Below are positions 1 to 7,494 of a stretch of DNA of 15,775 bases, in pieces. The notes beneath the pieces are model-generated. The model was not told the origin of the DNA. It ran no database searches and worked only from the letters and a program-made list of their open reading frames with translations. Position numbers and translations under genes: made by a program. Origin of the DNA: Cyanobacteriota bacterium (GTDB lineage Bacteria; Cyanobacteriota; Cyanobacteriia; Leptolyngbyales; Leptolyngbyaceae); assembly GCA_027482985.1 (NCBI GenBank), contig JAIXVO010000046.1, positions 1-15,775 on the forward strand, written 5' to 3'. The first letter of the stretch is position 1. The number at the start of each line of letters is the position of its first letter.

Positions 1-375
1 CCAATGCAGAAAGCCCTGCTGTTTATCATTGGTGCGATCGACCCCGGTATAAAAGTAGGCGCGCACCAGGCGGCGGTTCTGCACCAGGCGACGGAGCAAT
101 TTTACATAGTCAATTTCGACACTCAGGTAGGATGCGGCATAGAACAGGTTGGAGCCGTCAATTAACACCACCACCCGTTGTGGCGACAGTTCAAGAGGAG
201 TGGCGGGTTCGGCGGCATCCCAGGCAGCTTGCCCATCCAAGCGACTTGAGTCGGACGCGAATTTGGCGGCAGGTTGCTCCGACTGCTGCCGCTGGGGGAC
301 AGGTCTGGGCGATCGCTCAACATCCGTCGGTTGATACTGAGAACCATTTTTTTTCGGTTTTGGCATTAGCTGCAT
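1..375 (-). CDS. NYN domain (LabA/DUF88-like) protein, 5' part only
   Basis: The gene enters on the minus strand and runs off the left edge; 125 residues are visible. The ATG at 375 is chosen because GGAAGGA lies 9 bases upstream of it; another in-frame ATG at 366 is possible. Residues 1 to about 68 are a polar, low-complexity tail rich in Gln, Pro and Ser, starting MQLMPKPKKNGSQYQP. After this comes a typical NYN start: a beta strand VVVLIDGSNLFYAA with the conserved acidic Asp, then a second strand RAYFYTGVDR. The NYN fold belongs to the PIN-like nuclease group and members are thought to be metal-dependent RNases; in cyanobacteria LabA belongs to this family and affects circadian output. 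The catalytic acidic residues further on lie outside the window, so activity cannot be judged. I see no sign of membrane anchoring or export. Family call is firm; the LabA role is not. Confidence 0.85.
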   Translation of the reverse strand, partial: MQLMPKPKKNGSQYQPTDVERSPRPVPQRQQSEQPAAKFASDSSRLDGQAAWDAAEPATPLELSPQRVVVLIDGSNLFYAASYLSVEIDYVKLLRRLVQNRRLVRAYFYTGVDRTNDKQQGFLHW

Positions 376-653
376 AGCGCACTATCCTTCCAGCACTGAA
401 AGTAATTCCAATGAGAGTCAAATTGCAGCCATGAAGTGATCTCAAATCGTTTTCGCGAGAATAGTCTATTGGCAATGATGTTTATAAAGTTTTTCAAATT
501 CATGCTTCGCATCATCATAAACCCTTGCTATAAGGATGTAAACAGCGCTCTAGTAGTGTCTATGACAGCCCTGAGGCGACACCACTGCTGAAATCGTTGC
601 CAAGATCACAGTCCGTTGTGAGGCGGGCGGTTAAGACTGTAAGCACAAAGCGT
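376..653. other. Divergent intergenic spacer, mostly unexplained
   Basis: No gene is seen between the NYN gene (minus) and the cysteine-cluster gene (plus), so promoters for both should lie here. An A/T-rich part around 480-540 contains TATAAG (near 530), a possible -10 for the plus gene, but no convincing -35 stands 16-18 bases upstream. Around 557-585, GTGTC and GACAC flank a small GCC-CTGA-GGC hairpin, which could form a weak structured leader. Neither element is strong enough to list as a separate site. Confidence 0.4.
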
Positions 654-735
654 AAGGATTGTGGAATGATGAACAGTCCCTGGTTGGCTTCCCGCATGGA
701 ACAAGGTCGATCCCACCGCCCGGGATCAGATCCAG
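654..735 (+). pseudogene. Probable lost 5' end of the 736-1575 gene (RBS, ATG and about 23 codons, one-base frameshift)
   Basis: AAGGA at 654-658 sits exactly 7 bases before ATG ATG at 666-671, an ideal start site, while the ATG at 736 has no comparable RBS. From 666 the reading frame begins MMNSPWL. If one base of TGGTTGG at 681-687 is skipped, it continues LPAWNKVDPTARDQIQ directly into the MALAIADTT of the downstream gene. The region 688-735 is open in the downstream frame and reads as ordinary protein, but has no start codon after the TGA at 670. This points to an inserted base, real or from sequencing or assembly, cutting off the native N-terminus; the restored protein would be 302 residues. 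Without a homologue alignment this remains an inference, though the spacing and protein-like sequence support it well. Confidence 0.6.
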
Positions 736-1575
736 ATGGCGCTGGCGATCGCGGATACGACTTTGCTGACAGCTCTCCTGACTCATTGTTTTCCACCGAT
801 CACGCAGCCCGCGTTGATTGGGGGAATCACCAGTGAGGTGGGCATTCCGGTTAAAGATCAGCCGTCTGCAGATGGCATTGTGCAATATGAAGCGATTCGG
901 TATGTCCTGGCGGAATCGCGCCCTCATCTGGATGTGCCCCTGGCGGCGAACTGGACGCGGGATAGTAAGGAACTGGCAAGGCTGACTCAGCACGAATCGG
1001 AAATGCGGACGCTGGCGCAAAACTTGCCCCTGGCACCCGCGATCGCCCTGCTCCATAAAGCGGGCTTTCAACAGGATCAAATTCAAGACATCTTGCGATT
1101 GCCTCACTATGCGTGGCATAAGTCCTGGTGGTATGGCGTGGATGCGGAGAGGCAAGGCACGTTTCCGTTCTTACGGTGCCTGCGGACGTTTCATTACCCC
1201 GATGGGACGCTGACGCTGCAATACAAAGACTTTTTTGACCAGGAAAAACCCAATTGTTTCACCAGCCTGCCCCAAAAGGTGTTGATTGCGATTCGGGACC
1301 CGCAGCAGGGATTTGCCGAAACGCTGCAACAGGTGAATCGGCAGCGGGAGGCGCTGGGGATCGCAGCGGCAGTGCTGGTATGTGCGACAGCTTCCGAGTT
1401 GGAAATTCAGGCGTTTACCCGGCAATCGATCAGCCTGTATCCGGCGACCGAAACGATACTCCCCATCCAGGCGAATTGCGAACGCTGCGATCGCGCGGAT
1501 TGCCCCCTGAATCATCAAGCGGATTCCCCTGTGATCATGTGCCGCAACTTTTTATTGAACGGGGAATTTGTTTAA
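736..1575 (+). CDS. Conserved cyanobacterial protein of unknown function with C-terminal Cys cluster
   Basis: From the first in-frame ATG the product has 279 residues. I do not recognise a catalytic domain. The first 120 residues are largely helical (AIADTTLLTALLTHCFPPITQP; a later LHKAGFQQDQIQDILRLPHYAWHKSWW segment). The middle, about 140-230, looks like alternating strands and helices (TLTLQYKDFF, KVLIAIRD, AAAVLVCATASELE). The C-terminus has a cysteine cluster, CERCDRADCPLN, followed about 16 residues later by another Cys. This spacing recalls the CxxCxxxxC tail (DUF2083) of ScfR/ImmA-associated regulators, and could bind zinc or an Fe-S cluster, but no HTH or HExxH motif is present. There are no membrane segments or signal peptide, so it is probably cytoplasmic. 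The gene stands alone; its stop is one base from that of the convergent pentapeptide gene. The true start may be upstream (666) through a frameshift. Confidence 0.75.
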   Translation: MALAIADTTLLTALLTHCFPPITQPALIGGITSEVGIPVKDQPSADGIVQYEAIRYVLAESRPHLDVPLAANWTRDSKELARLTQHESEMRTLAQNLPLAPAIALLHKAGFQQDQIQDILRLPHYAWHKSWWYGVDAERQGTFPFLRCLRTFHYPDGTLTLQYKDFFDQEKPNCFTSLPQKVLIAIRDPQQGFAETLQQVNRQREALGIAAAVLVCATASELEIQAFTRQSISLYPATETILPIQANCERCDRADCPLNHQADSPVIMCRNFLLNGEFV

Positions 1576-1576
1576 C

Positions 1577-2092
1577 TTATCGGCAACCCAGGCTTTCGCG
1601 GGTGTCGGCTCCGGTGACGGGATTGATGCCCTCGGCGCGTTTGCAGAGTTGGGCGATCGCATAGCGATCGAGAATGGCATTGGTGAAGTCGGCTCCGGTG
1701 ATGGTGACTTCATCCAAAATGCTGTTGGAGAGGGTGGCATCAATCAGAATGGCGTTCGAGAGGTCGGCTTTGAATAGCGTGGTGCGATCGAGCAAGGCAC
1801 CTTCGAGCTTGGCTCCGCGCAAGTTGGCTCCGAGTAAATTGCCTTTCGTGAACATGGAGTTGGTCAAGTCCGCATCACTAAAATTGGTGCCCCGCATTTC
1901 GGCGGAAACAAACACGCCGCCAACCAGGTTTTGATGGGAAAAATCCTGATCGTTGAGGGTGGCGTTGCCATAATTCAAAAACTTACCTTCCTCGGCAAAC
2001 GCGGGGGTCGCGCTTAATAACACCCAAAGAATGGCTAGGGCGATCGCGCATACAATCACCACGAACCGCCGGAGTCCCTGTACTAAAACCAC
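1577..2092 (-). CDS. Exported pentapeptide repeat protein, probably thylakoid-lumen or periplasmic
   Basis: A 171-residue protein starting at GTG 2092. Residues 1-33 form a classical Sec signal peptide: positive LRR, a hydrophobic stretch (VVIVCAIALAILWVLL), and an AFA cleavage site before EEGK. The mature part, about 40-140, is made of A(D/N)LXX-type pentapeptides (GANLRGAKLEGALL, KADLSNAILIDATL, GADFTNAIL), predicted to form a short right-handed quadrilateral beta helix. The C-terminal tail after RYAIAQLCKR has two Cys (QLC and the final GCR), which could form a disulfide, as in small lumenal pentapeptide proteins of cyanobacteria. The function of these proteins is unknown. The gene starts 22 bases after the LCP gene stop on the same strand and is probably co-transcribed with it; a modest GGCAGG lies about 8 bases upstream of GTG. 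Family and export are clear; lumen versus periplasm is a guess. Confidence 0.88.
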   Translation of the reverse strand: MVLVQGLRRFVVIVCAIALAILWVLLSATPAFAEEGKFLNYGNATLNDQDFSHQNLVGGVFVSAEMRGTNFSDADLTNSMFTKGNLLGANLRGAKLEGALLDRTTLFKADLSNAILIDATLSNSILDEVTITGADFTNAILDRYAIAQLCKRAEGINPVTGADTRESLGCR

Positions 2093-2114
2093 ATGTCAAC
2101 CTGCCAGTGAGAAT

Positions 2115-3488
2115 CTATTTCTGTTTTACCCAATCATTGCCCACCCGGATCGTGATGTCCGATTCCAGGTCGCCCGTTGAGTCTGCTTCCACGGTGCCCG
2201 CCCCTAATGCTGTTTGTAAGGAGTTAGCAGCTTCCAGATCCCCCCGTTGGGCAATCAAAACTGTTTGGGACTGCGGACTGGCATCGTCAATTAGATACGT
2301 GTCCTGGAAGCCCAGTTGGGCGAGATGTTGCCGCATTTGAGCCGCGGCCTTGGGGTTGGTGGAGGCATTTTGGATCGCAATCCGCAACGTGCCTGTCGCC
2401 TGGGTTGCCCCTAAACCGAGCGGTTCTACCCCAAAGTATTGTTGCATGACGCGATCGCGCCCAGTCGGGTCCATGATCCAATAACTGGCGACAAACTCAT
2501 TGGGGGCACTAAATCGCCCTGGCAGCATCACCATTTTGAATTTGCCTTCGCTGATTTTGCGACCCGCTCCCACCAGTGCCATCATCTCTTCCACACTGAG
2601 GTTCGTGTCAATGTACTTTTGCATCGCCCGCACCAGTCCGGGAATGCGAGGAATCACCGTCGGATTCGTGATCTTTTGGCGCAGGGCTTTTAACAGAGCT
2701 TGCTGCCGTTGCACCCGCCCAATATCGCCCAAATCATCGGCGCGAAAACGGGCAAACTGTTCCGCTTGATCGCCGCTCAGGGTTTGTAAACCTGGCTGCA
2801 AATTAATTTTCAACTTCTGGGTTTTGTCCTCATACACCATTGGCTTCGGGACATTCACCTCAACCCCACCCAGCAAGTCTACGAGTTCCTTAAAGGCATC
2901 TGTACTGACCCGCACATAGCGATCGATGGGCACCCCATTCAGCACCGAACTCACTGTCCGCGCCGCCAACGTCGCCCCCCCCTGGACATTGGCATCATTA
3001 ATCTTATCCATCCCCACCCCTGGCACTTCCACCTGGGTGTCGCGGGGAATGGATAGCAGGCTTACCGAATCTTGTTCGGGATCAACGCGGAGCAGCAGCA
3101 TGGTGTCACTGCGCCCAGTAAACATTGCCTTATCACCCGGTTGGGCACCGGGAACGCGGTCGATCCCCATGACTAAAATATTGACGGGCCGCCCGACGTT
3201 GTAGCCTAACCCCACTTGCCACATATCGGTCGATCGCGTTGTCTTGTCCTTGGCAATCAAGCCCATCGGCAGCGGCACCAACAGCGCGGCCATGAGTCCC
3301 AGGGTGGCGGAGGTACTGGCGGCGATCGCCAACACAAAAACTTTTTGCCACCAATGTCGAGCTGTTTGCGGTTTCAATGTGGGCAGACCGGGAGTAGACG
3401 AGGAGGGTGAAGATAAGCTGGATGCTTTTGCCGGGGAGGGCATGGTGTCATCCATCTGTACATTTGAATCTGCATCAATTTGTTTCAC
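2115..3488 (-). CDS. LytR-CpsA-Psr (LCP) family protein with LytR_C domain
   Basis: LCP enzymes transfer polymers from a polyprenyl-phosphate lipid to the cell wall; in cyanobacteria they probably attach polysaccharide to peptidoglycan. The GTG at 3488 is preferred because AGGAG lies 5 bases before it; the GTG at 3518 has no RBS. The product is 457 residues: a polar cytoplasmic tail (1-48), one membrane helix (about 49-74, FVLAIAASTSATLGLMAALL), then the extracytoplasmic LCP domain (about 100-290). The domain shows the family residues RSDTMLLLRVD (126 on), SIPRDT (146-151), MDKIND, and FRADDLGDIGRVQRQQ (248-263), including the Arg and Asp residues that bind the pyrophosphate and metal. A C-terminal LytR_C domain (about 367-455, TLRIAIQNAS onward) follows. 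Length is normal. It is first in a probable two-gene unit with the pentapeptide gene and divergent from the TPR gene. Substrate cannot be read from the sequence. Confidence 0.93.
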   Translation of the reverse strand: MKQIDADSNVQMDDTMPSPAKASSLSSPSSSTPGLPTLKPQTARHWWQKVFVLAIAASTSATLGLMAALLVPLPMGLIAKDKTTRSTDMWQVGLGYNVGRPVNILVMGIDRVPGAQPGDKAMFTGRSDTMLLLRVDPEQDSVSLLSIPRDTQVEVPGVGMDKINDANVQGGATLAARTVSSVLNGVPIDRYVRVSTDAFKELVDLLGGVEVNVPKPMVYEDKTQKLKINLQPGLQTLSGDQAEQFARFRADDLGDIGRVQRQQALLKALRQKITNPTVIPRIPGLVRAMQKYIDTNLSVEEMMALVGAGRKISEGKFKMVMLPGRFSAPNEFVASYWIMDPTGRDRVMQQYFGVEPLGLGATQATGTLRIAIQNASTNPKAAAQMRQHLAQLGFQDTYLIDDASPQSQTVLIAQRGDLEAANSLQTALGAGTVEADSTGDLESDITIRVGNDWVKQK

Positions 3489-3560
3489 GTCCACTCCTAC
3501 TTGACATCCGAATCTCACCCAGTTATTGAACCCAAATTGTCAACATTTCAACATTAATCG

Positions 3561-3590
3561 TTGCAATCCTTAAATATCACGCAATTATAG
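3561..3590 (+). promoter_or_regulatory. Candidate promoter for the coiled-coil/TPR gene
   Basis: TTGCAA (3561-3566) and TTATAG (3585-3590) are separated by 18 bases, each matching the sigma-70 consensus at four of six positions. Transcription would start about 300 bases before the GTG at 3905, implying a long leader. It overlaps the opposite-strand TATAAT, so at most one of the two may be used at a time. Confidence 0.25.
3584..3589 (-). promoter_or_regulatory. Candidate -10 box for the LCP gene
   Basis: On the minus strand this reads TATAAT, a perfect consensus -10 box, preceded by GGC. It is about 95 bases upstream of the GTG at 3488. No good -35 hexamer is found 16-18 bases upstream, so it may be an activator-dependent promoter or chance. 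Confidence 0.35.
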
Positions 3591-3904
3591 CCTGTTCTGA
3601 TCGCGTTCCTCCTCTTTAACCCGACAGAGTCGCCAGAGGGTGGAATCACGCAGGTATACACCCCCTCCTCTGAGGATTCCGGAGATTGGCTCGACTCAGG
3701 GCGCGTTGGTTTTCACCATAGGGCGGGTGAGCGGTCTGATTCTACAGCATTCGATTCGCCATCAACCCAGCCAGCCCCAATCACCTGCCGTTGATTCCAT
3801 CTCCTTGCTTTCCTGATTTGGGCACAAACCCTTGGATAAAGATTGAAGAAGCTCCCCTCAAAAGTTTTGAGTTCACTTTCTTCATCTGCCAGGTCAAATT
3901 CATT

Positions 3905-6349
3905 GTGAAAAATCATCGTTGGCTGAATGTTGCAGAATCTTTGATGTTGGTTGGCTCAGGGGTGGGAACTGTCGCCACAGCCGCCTCTCAGCAAGCGCTT
4001 TATGCTGTGGCACCCCTATCAGCGCTGTTTGTGTTGAATCTGCTAAACCATCGGCGGTTGGAGCAAGCGGCGCAAGAAACGACTGAAATTGCCGTGGCGC
4101 AGTTAGATCACAAGGTGGCGACGAGCTTCACCGCCTTACAACAGCAAGTACAAGCCTTACCCAGTCCCTTGCATTTGGCGACCTTGCGGAAAGATTTGCA
4201 AACGAAACATCAGGAATCCTATAACGACCTGTTGCAACAGATTCAACAGTTGCAGCAAGAATTTTCGCAGTCGGATTGGCGATCGCTCTCCCAAACAGTT
4301 GGGCAAGTGCGCGAACAGTATGTTTCCCTTTCCGGTTCGGTGGCGGGCGTGCGCGAATCCCTCAGCCGCCTCAGTGCCTTCAATAAATTGGACAGCATTG
4401 AAACGGAAGTTGACCATTTAAAAACAGAACTGGCGCAGTTGCAAACGCACCTCCAGGCGGTGGGCGGTGAGCAGAAGTTAAGCAATGTACGGGCCTTGCA
4501 AGACCAGATTAACCACATCAACCGCCGTCTGAACAAGCTCCCAGCCCCGTTTGATGCCAGCGTGTTGCGGCAGGAAATGAGTACGTTGGTGAAGGCGATC
4601 GCGGATATGGCCTCTCGGCGTGACCTCTCTAGAGTCGAGGCGCAAGTGGAGAAATTAGCGCAACAGCATGAAGAAGTTGAAGGCGCTGTCTTACCGCTCA
4701 AAGTGGTGACGAGCATCTTGAAGAAGCAGGTGGATACTGTCAACACGCGCTTGCATGGCGTGGAAACGCGGTTGGAGCCGATGCAGGACTGGGTCGAGAC
4801 GCTGAATCCCGCTGCCGTCGAAACGTTGAGCATCACCGTCAACAATTTGGCAGACCAGGTGCAACGGTTGCCCCAAACCACTGACCTGACGCAGCTCAAG
4901 GCGGAGGTCAACACGCTGGTGGCGGATCATCTGGGGGCGATCCAATTGCAACTGGACACCGTGCAACAGCAAACTCAGGATCTCGACCAAAAACATCGAT
5001 CGCTGCGAGACTGGGTGCATCGCTTGCCCCAATTGATGGATACCTCTGCCCTCCAGGGTGAAATCAAATATCTGGCGAATCGGGTGGAATGGGCCGAAAC
5101 TCATCTCTCCGAGTTGCAAACGCAGGTGAATCAGACGCCGCCTTATGAATGGGTCGTGAATCTGCCAGAGGTCTCTCCCAGAGTACCTTTGCCACCTGCC
5201 AACCAACCCGATGCTGCCCCTCGCCAGCGGACACCAGCCGACCATCCCGAATTGGGCCGATCGCTCCTGGAACAAGCCTTACAGACGGCAGAAACGCGAG
5301 TCGTGGTGGTTTATCCATTTCCCCATCCAGAGGTCTTGGATGATGCCATGATCCAAAGTTTTCAGGCATTTTTAGAACGACGCGGTTGTCTCGATTTAGG
5401 TTGGGGACATTTAGGGCTGACGGGCGATCGCCAATCGCGATCGATTGATCAGCGTCGCAGTATTACCCCCACCAGTAATAAATTTTTGTTCAATCGCCTG
5501 AATCAGCTCACGGAGTTGAAAAAGCAATATCCCGACCAACTGCGGTTTAAGGTGCTGGGCACAGAAGAATATTTCCTGGTGTGCGATCGCCGTTACGCTG
5601 TGGTAGGAACGCAGACTGTTACTACCGCCACCGCCCGCGTCCCGGCTGACACCTTCGGCTTGCGTGCAACTGATCTGGGGCTGATTCAAACCTTGATGGA
5701 ACGGTTTGACCATCCCTTGCTGGATGAGCACGATGCCGCTGCCTTCTGCCAACGCGCCGCCTCCCGCTATGACCTGGGCAACCGCCAGGGCGCGCTGGCA
5801 GACTATACGGCGGCGCTGGAGATCAACCCGCAAGATGATGTGGCCTGGAACAATCGCGGGTTGGTTCGCTATGACCTGGACGATAAAGGGGGCGCGATCG
5901 CGGATTTTGATGCCGCCCTTCACCACAACCCCCGCAACGCGATCGCCTACACCAACCGGGGCTACGTGAAATCAGAATTGGGCGATAAAGCCGCTGCGAT
6001 CGCGGATTACACTGCCGCTCTGAGCATTAATCCAGATACGGCGATCGCCTACTTTTATCGCGGGCTGGCCCAAACTCGGACGCAAAACAAACTGGGTGCC
6101 ATTCGCGACTATACCGAAGTGATCCGCCTCCAGCCGCAAGATGCCAGCGCCTATTTCTATCGCGGTTTAGCCTACGCCAAATTGGGGCAGTCGATGGAAG
6201 CCGTCCGCGATCTGCGCCAAGCCGCCCAACTCTTTGCCGATCAGGGCGATGCCGGGAATTATCAACAGTCCCTCAGTGCCTTGAAGAAGTTACAAAAAAT
6301 GATGGTGATTGGCAGTGCGGGTCAGTCCCTCGTCTCGAATGGGGCGTAG
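3905..6349 (+). CDS. Membrane-anchored coiled-coil protein with degenerate PLD-like domain and five TPRs
   Basis: The product is 814 residues from GTG 3905 (VKNHRWLNVAE); upstream in-frame sequence is not protein-like. The RBS is weak (AGG, 11 bases away). Order of parts: a hydrophobic hairpin (about 12-48, SLMLVGSGVGTVATAAS then ALYAVAPLSALFVLNLL) that probably anchors it in a membrane; a long Gln/Leu-rich coiled coil (about 50-410); a Pro-rich linker (about 415-445); an alpha/beta domain (about 450-600) with ETRVVVVYPFPH and EEYFLVCDRRYAVVGTQTV; and five TPRs (about 608-790, for example AWNNRGLVRYDLDDKGGAIADFDAALHHNP). The strand EEYFLVCDRRYAVVGT matches the second half of a phospholipase D HKD motif but lacks its His and Lys, so this domain is probably not catalytic. 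This membrane/coiled-coil/TPR layout recurs in cyanobacteria; its role is unknown to me and a scaffold is likely. The PLD relationship is inferred from one motif. Confidence 0.85.
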   Translation: MKNHRWLNVAESLMLVGSGVGTVATAASQQALYAVAPLSALFVLNLLNHRRLEQAAQETTEIAVAQLDHKVATSFTALQQQVQALPSPLHLATLRKDLQTKHQESYNDLLQQIQQLQQEFSQSDWRSLSQTVGQVREQYVSLSGSVAGVRESLSRLSAFNKLDSIETEVDHLKTELAQLQTHLQAVGGEQKLSNVRALQDQINHINRRLNKLPAPFDASVLRQEMSTLVKAIADMASRRDLSRVEAQVEKLAQQHEEVEGAVLPLKVVTSILKKQVDTVNTRLHGVETRLEPMQDWVETLNPAAVETLSITVNNLADQVQRLPQTTDLTQLKAEVNTLVADHLGAIQLQLDTVQQQTQDLDQKHRSLRDWVHRLPQLMDTSALQGEIKYLANRVEWAETHLSELQTQVNQTPPYEWVVNLPEVSPRVPLPPANQPDAAPRQRTPADHPELGRSLLEQALQTAETRVVVVYPFPHPEVLDDAMIQSFQAFLERRGCLDLGWGHLGLTGDRQSRSIDQRRSITPTSNKFLFNRLNQLTELKKQYPDQLRFKVLGTEEYFLVCDRRYAVVGTQTVTTATARVPADTFGLRATDLGLIQTLMERFDHPLLDEHDAAAFCQRAASRYDLGNRQGALADYTAALEINPQDDVAWNNRGLVRYDLDDKGGAIADFDAALHHNPRNAIAYTNRGYVKSELGDKAAAIADYTAALSINPDTAIAYFYRGLAQTRTQNKLGAIRDYTEVIRLQPQDASAYFYRGLAYAKLGQSMEAVRDLRQAAQLFADQGDAGNYQQSLSALKKLQKMMVIGSAGQSLVSNGA

Positions 6350-6351
6350 CC

Positions 6352-6386
6352 GAAGGCAGAAGGCAGAAGGCAGAAGGCAAAAGGCA
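6352..6386 (+). repeat. Heptamer tandem repeat (GAAGGCA)x5
   Basis: Four perfect copies of GAAGGCA (6352-6379) are followed by a fifth with one G-to-A change (6380-6386). The array starts three bases after the TAG of the TPR gene. Heptanucleotide short tandem repeats of this sort (STRRs) are known from cyanobacterial intergenic regions. Copy number is expected to vary between strains by replication slippage. Confidence 0.9.
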
Positions 6387-6439
6387 GGAGGGAAGACCGG
6401 GGGACATCGTAGAGACGGTGCCGCTGGCACGTCTCCATC
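6385..6439 (+). repeat. 55-bp dispersed repeat with palindrome, copy 1
   Basis: This copy matches 6447-6501 over 55 bases with one difference (position 6390); the 49-base core 6391-6439 is identical. Inside is an inverted repeat GAGACGGTGCC-GCT-GGCACGTCTC (6412-6435), paired except for one bulged G. No T-run follows, so it is not a standard terminator. It resembles GTAGAGACG...CGTCTC palindromes that I remember as dispersed in many cyanobacterial genomes. Confidence 0.9.
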
Positions 6440-6446
6440 AAGGAGT

Positions 6447-6501
6447 CAGGAAGGAAGACCGGGGGACATCGTAGAGACGGTGCCGCTGGCACGTCTCCAT
6501 C
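6447..6501 (+). repeat. 55-bp dispersed repeat with palindrome, copy 2
   Basis: This is the second copy, 62 bases after the first, with the palindrome at 6474-6497. The two copies are separated by only seven unrelated bases, and their near identity suggests a recent tandem duplication. Both lie between the converging TPR and transglutaminase genes, where an RNA hairpin could stabilise either 3' end. Confidence 0.9.
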
Positions 6502-6605
6502 GAATTTGGGTCACCTACCCCTCGCCTTTCTGGTTGTTATCCCCCATCCCGCGCCATTGCCTTTGGGCTTGCCAACCCCTCAACGCTGCCCATCCCCGAT
6601 CGCCG

Positions 6606-7484
6606 CTACTCTTGCCCTCCGGCGATCGGTTGAATGCTTAGGTGATAGGTCATATCGGAGGAGATCCCAGCGGGATTAAATGCACCCGTCACGGGCGCGG
6701 CGTACTGGGAAAAGGCACTGGCAACGAGGGCGATATGGCGATCGCTGACAGCTAATCCTTGAGTCGGATCATAGCCCCGCCAGCCGCCGCCGGGTAAGTA
6801 AACTTCAGCCCAGGCATGGAGATGGCGTTCTGGATTGTCAGGATCGCCGTCCTGATAGCCACTGACAAAGCGGGTGGCTAATCCCAAAGCGCGACAAACT
6901 TCCATAAATAACACGGCAAAATCCCGGCAGGAACCCGCCTTTTGTCGCCAGGTAATGCCAGGGGGGAGCGGTTCGCCTGTCTCTCGGACTTGATACCCGC
7001 ACTGTTGATAAATCTGCTGATTCAGATGACTGAGGCACATGACGGGATTGCCATCAGCCATCAGCCACACGTCTTGAGCCAATTGCATCACCAGCGGATC
7101 AATCACCCCTGCCAAACTGGGATGTTGCCCGGTCAGGTAGGGTTGCAACTGGGTGAAGAGACCCGCCGGATAGTCGATCGGCAGTTGCGTCACCCAGCCT
7201 TCCAGCAAATAGTCGAAGGGGTTGGTGCGAATCGTTTCGACCAGGGAAACGGCTTGAATGGCGAGCGATCGCGTCGGTTCTGGGGCAAACCAAACTTTGA
7301 CGATCGCGTTGCCATCCAAATCCACGACGGACGAGACTTGCAGCGGCGTGGGGGCGATCGTCAAGTCAAATTTGTGTAGCCACTGGCTGCCATCGCTGCG
7401 AGGGCGTAACCGAATCACATGGGGCTGTAAGCGGACAGCTTCACCATACTGATAAGTCGTCGTGTGATGGATGAGATACTGCAC
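6606..7484 (-). CDS. Transglutaminase-like cysteine protease/amidase
   Basis: A 292-residue protein starting at GTG 7484, chosen because GGAG lies 5 bases before it and only 10 bases separate it from the upstream stop; the TTG at 7529 would lie inside the alpha-E gene. Residues 1 to about 90 (VQYLIHHTTTYQYGEAVRL...PHVIRLRPR) are the bacterial transglutaminase N-terminal beta domain. The catalytic core has the Cys-His-Asp triad: Cys186 in KAGSCRDFAVLFMEVCRALG, His223 in HLHAWAEVYLP, and Asp239 in GYDPTQG. Members of this bacterial group (COG1305) are thought to hydrolyse peptide or isopeptide bonds rather than cross-link. No signal peptide is seen, so it is probably cytoplasmic. It is the last gene of the ATP-grasp/alpha-E/transglutaminase operon, where it is predicted to cut or process the bond made by the ligase. 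The substrate is unknown. All key residues are present. Confidence 0.93.
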   Translation of the reverse strand: MQYLIHHTTTYQYGEAVRLQPHVIRLRPRSDGSQWLHKFDLTIAPTPLQVSSVVDLDGNAIVKVWFAPEPTRSLAIQAVSLVETIRTNPFDYLLEGWVTQLPIDYPAGLFTQLQPYLTGQHPSLAGVIDPLVMQLAQDVWLMADGNPVMCLSHLNQQIYQQCGYQVRETGEPLPPGITWRQKAGSCRDFAVLFMEVCRALGLATRFVSGYQDGDPDNPERHLHAWAEVYLPGGGWRGYDPTQGLAVSDRHIALVASAFSQYAAPVTGAFNPAGISSDMTYHLSIQPIAGGQE

Positions 7485-7494
7485 AAAGTCTCCA

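Larger units (their letters stand above)
3489..3904. other. 416-bp divergent intergenic region between LCP and TPR genes
   Basis: No credible gene is present. The open frame upstream of 3905 (from TTG 3791) reads unlike protein and lacks an RBS, so it is treated as untranslated. Two candidate promoters are listed separately. A perfect inverted repeat TCCTC-T-GAGGA lies at 3666-3676; its role is unknown. The stretch about 3680-3800 shows nothing I can name. Confidence 0.5.

Noticed and set aside
631..1155. Minus-strand open frame of 174 codons opposite the cysteine-cluster gene.
   Set aside because: Product is rich in Arg, Gln and His with no domain, and it lies opposite a better coding frame.
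3791..3904. Longer TPR protein starting at TTG 3791.
   Set aside because: The extra 38 residues do not look like coding sequence, have no RBS, and precede a natural membrane-protein start at GTG 3905.
4243..4914. Minus-strand open frame of 223 codons within the coiled-coil gene.
   Set aside because: It is the mirror of the repetitive Gln/Leu coding region, giving a Ser/Cys/Arg-rich product with no recognisable domain or RBS.
6412..6497. The two palindromes as rho-independent terminators.
   Set aside because: Neither strand has a T-run after the stem; they fit a dispersed repeat better.
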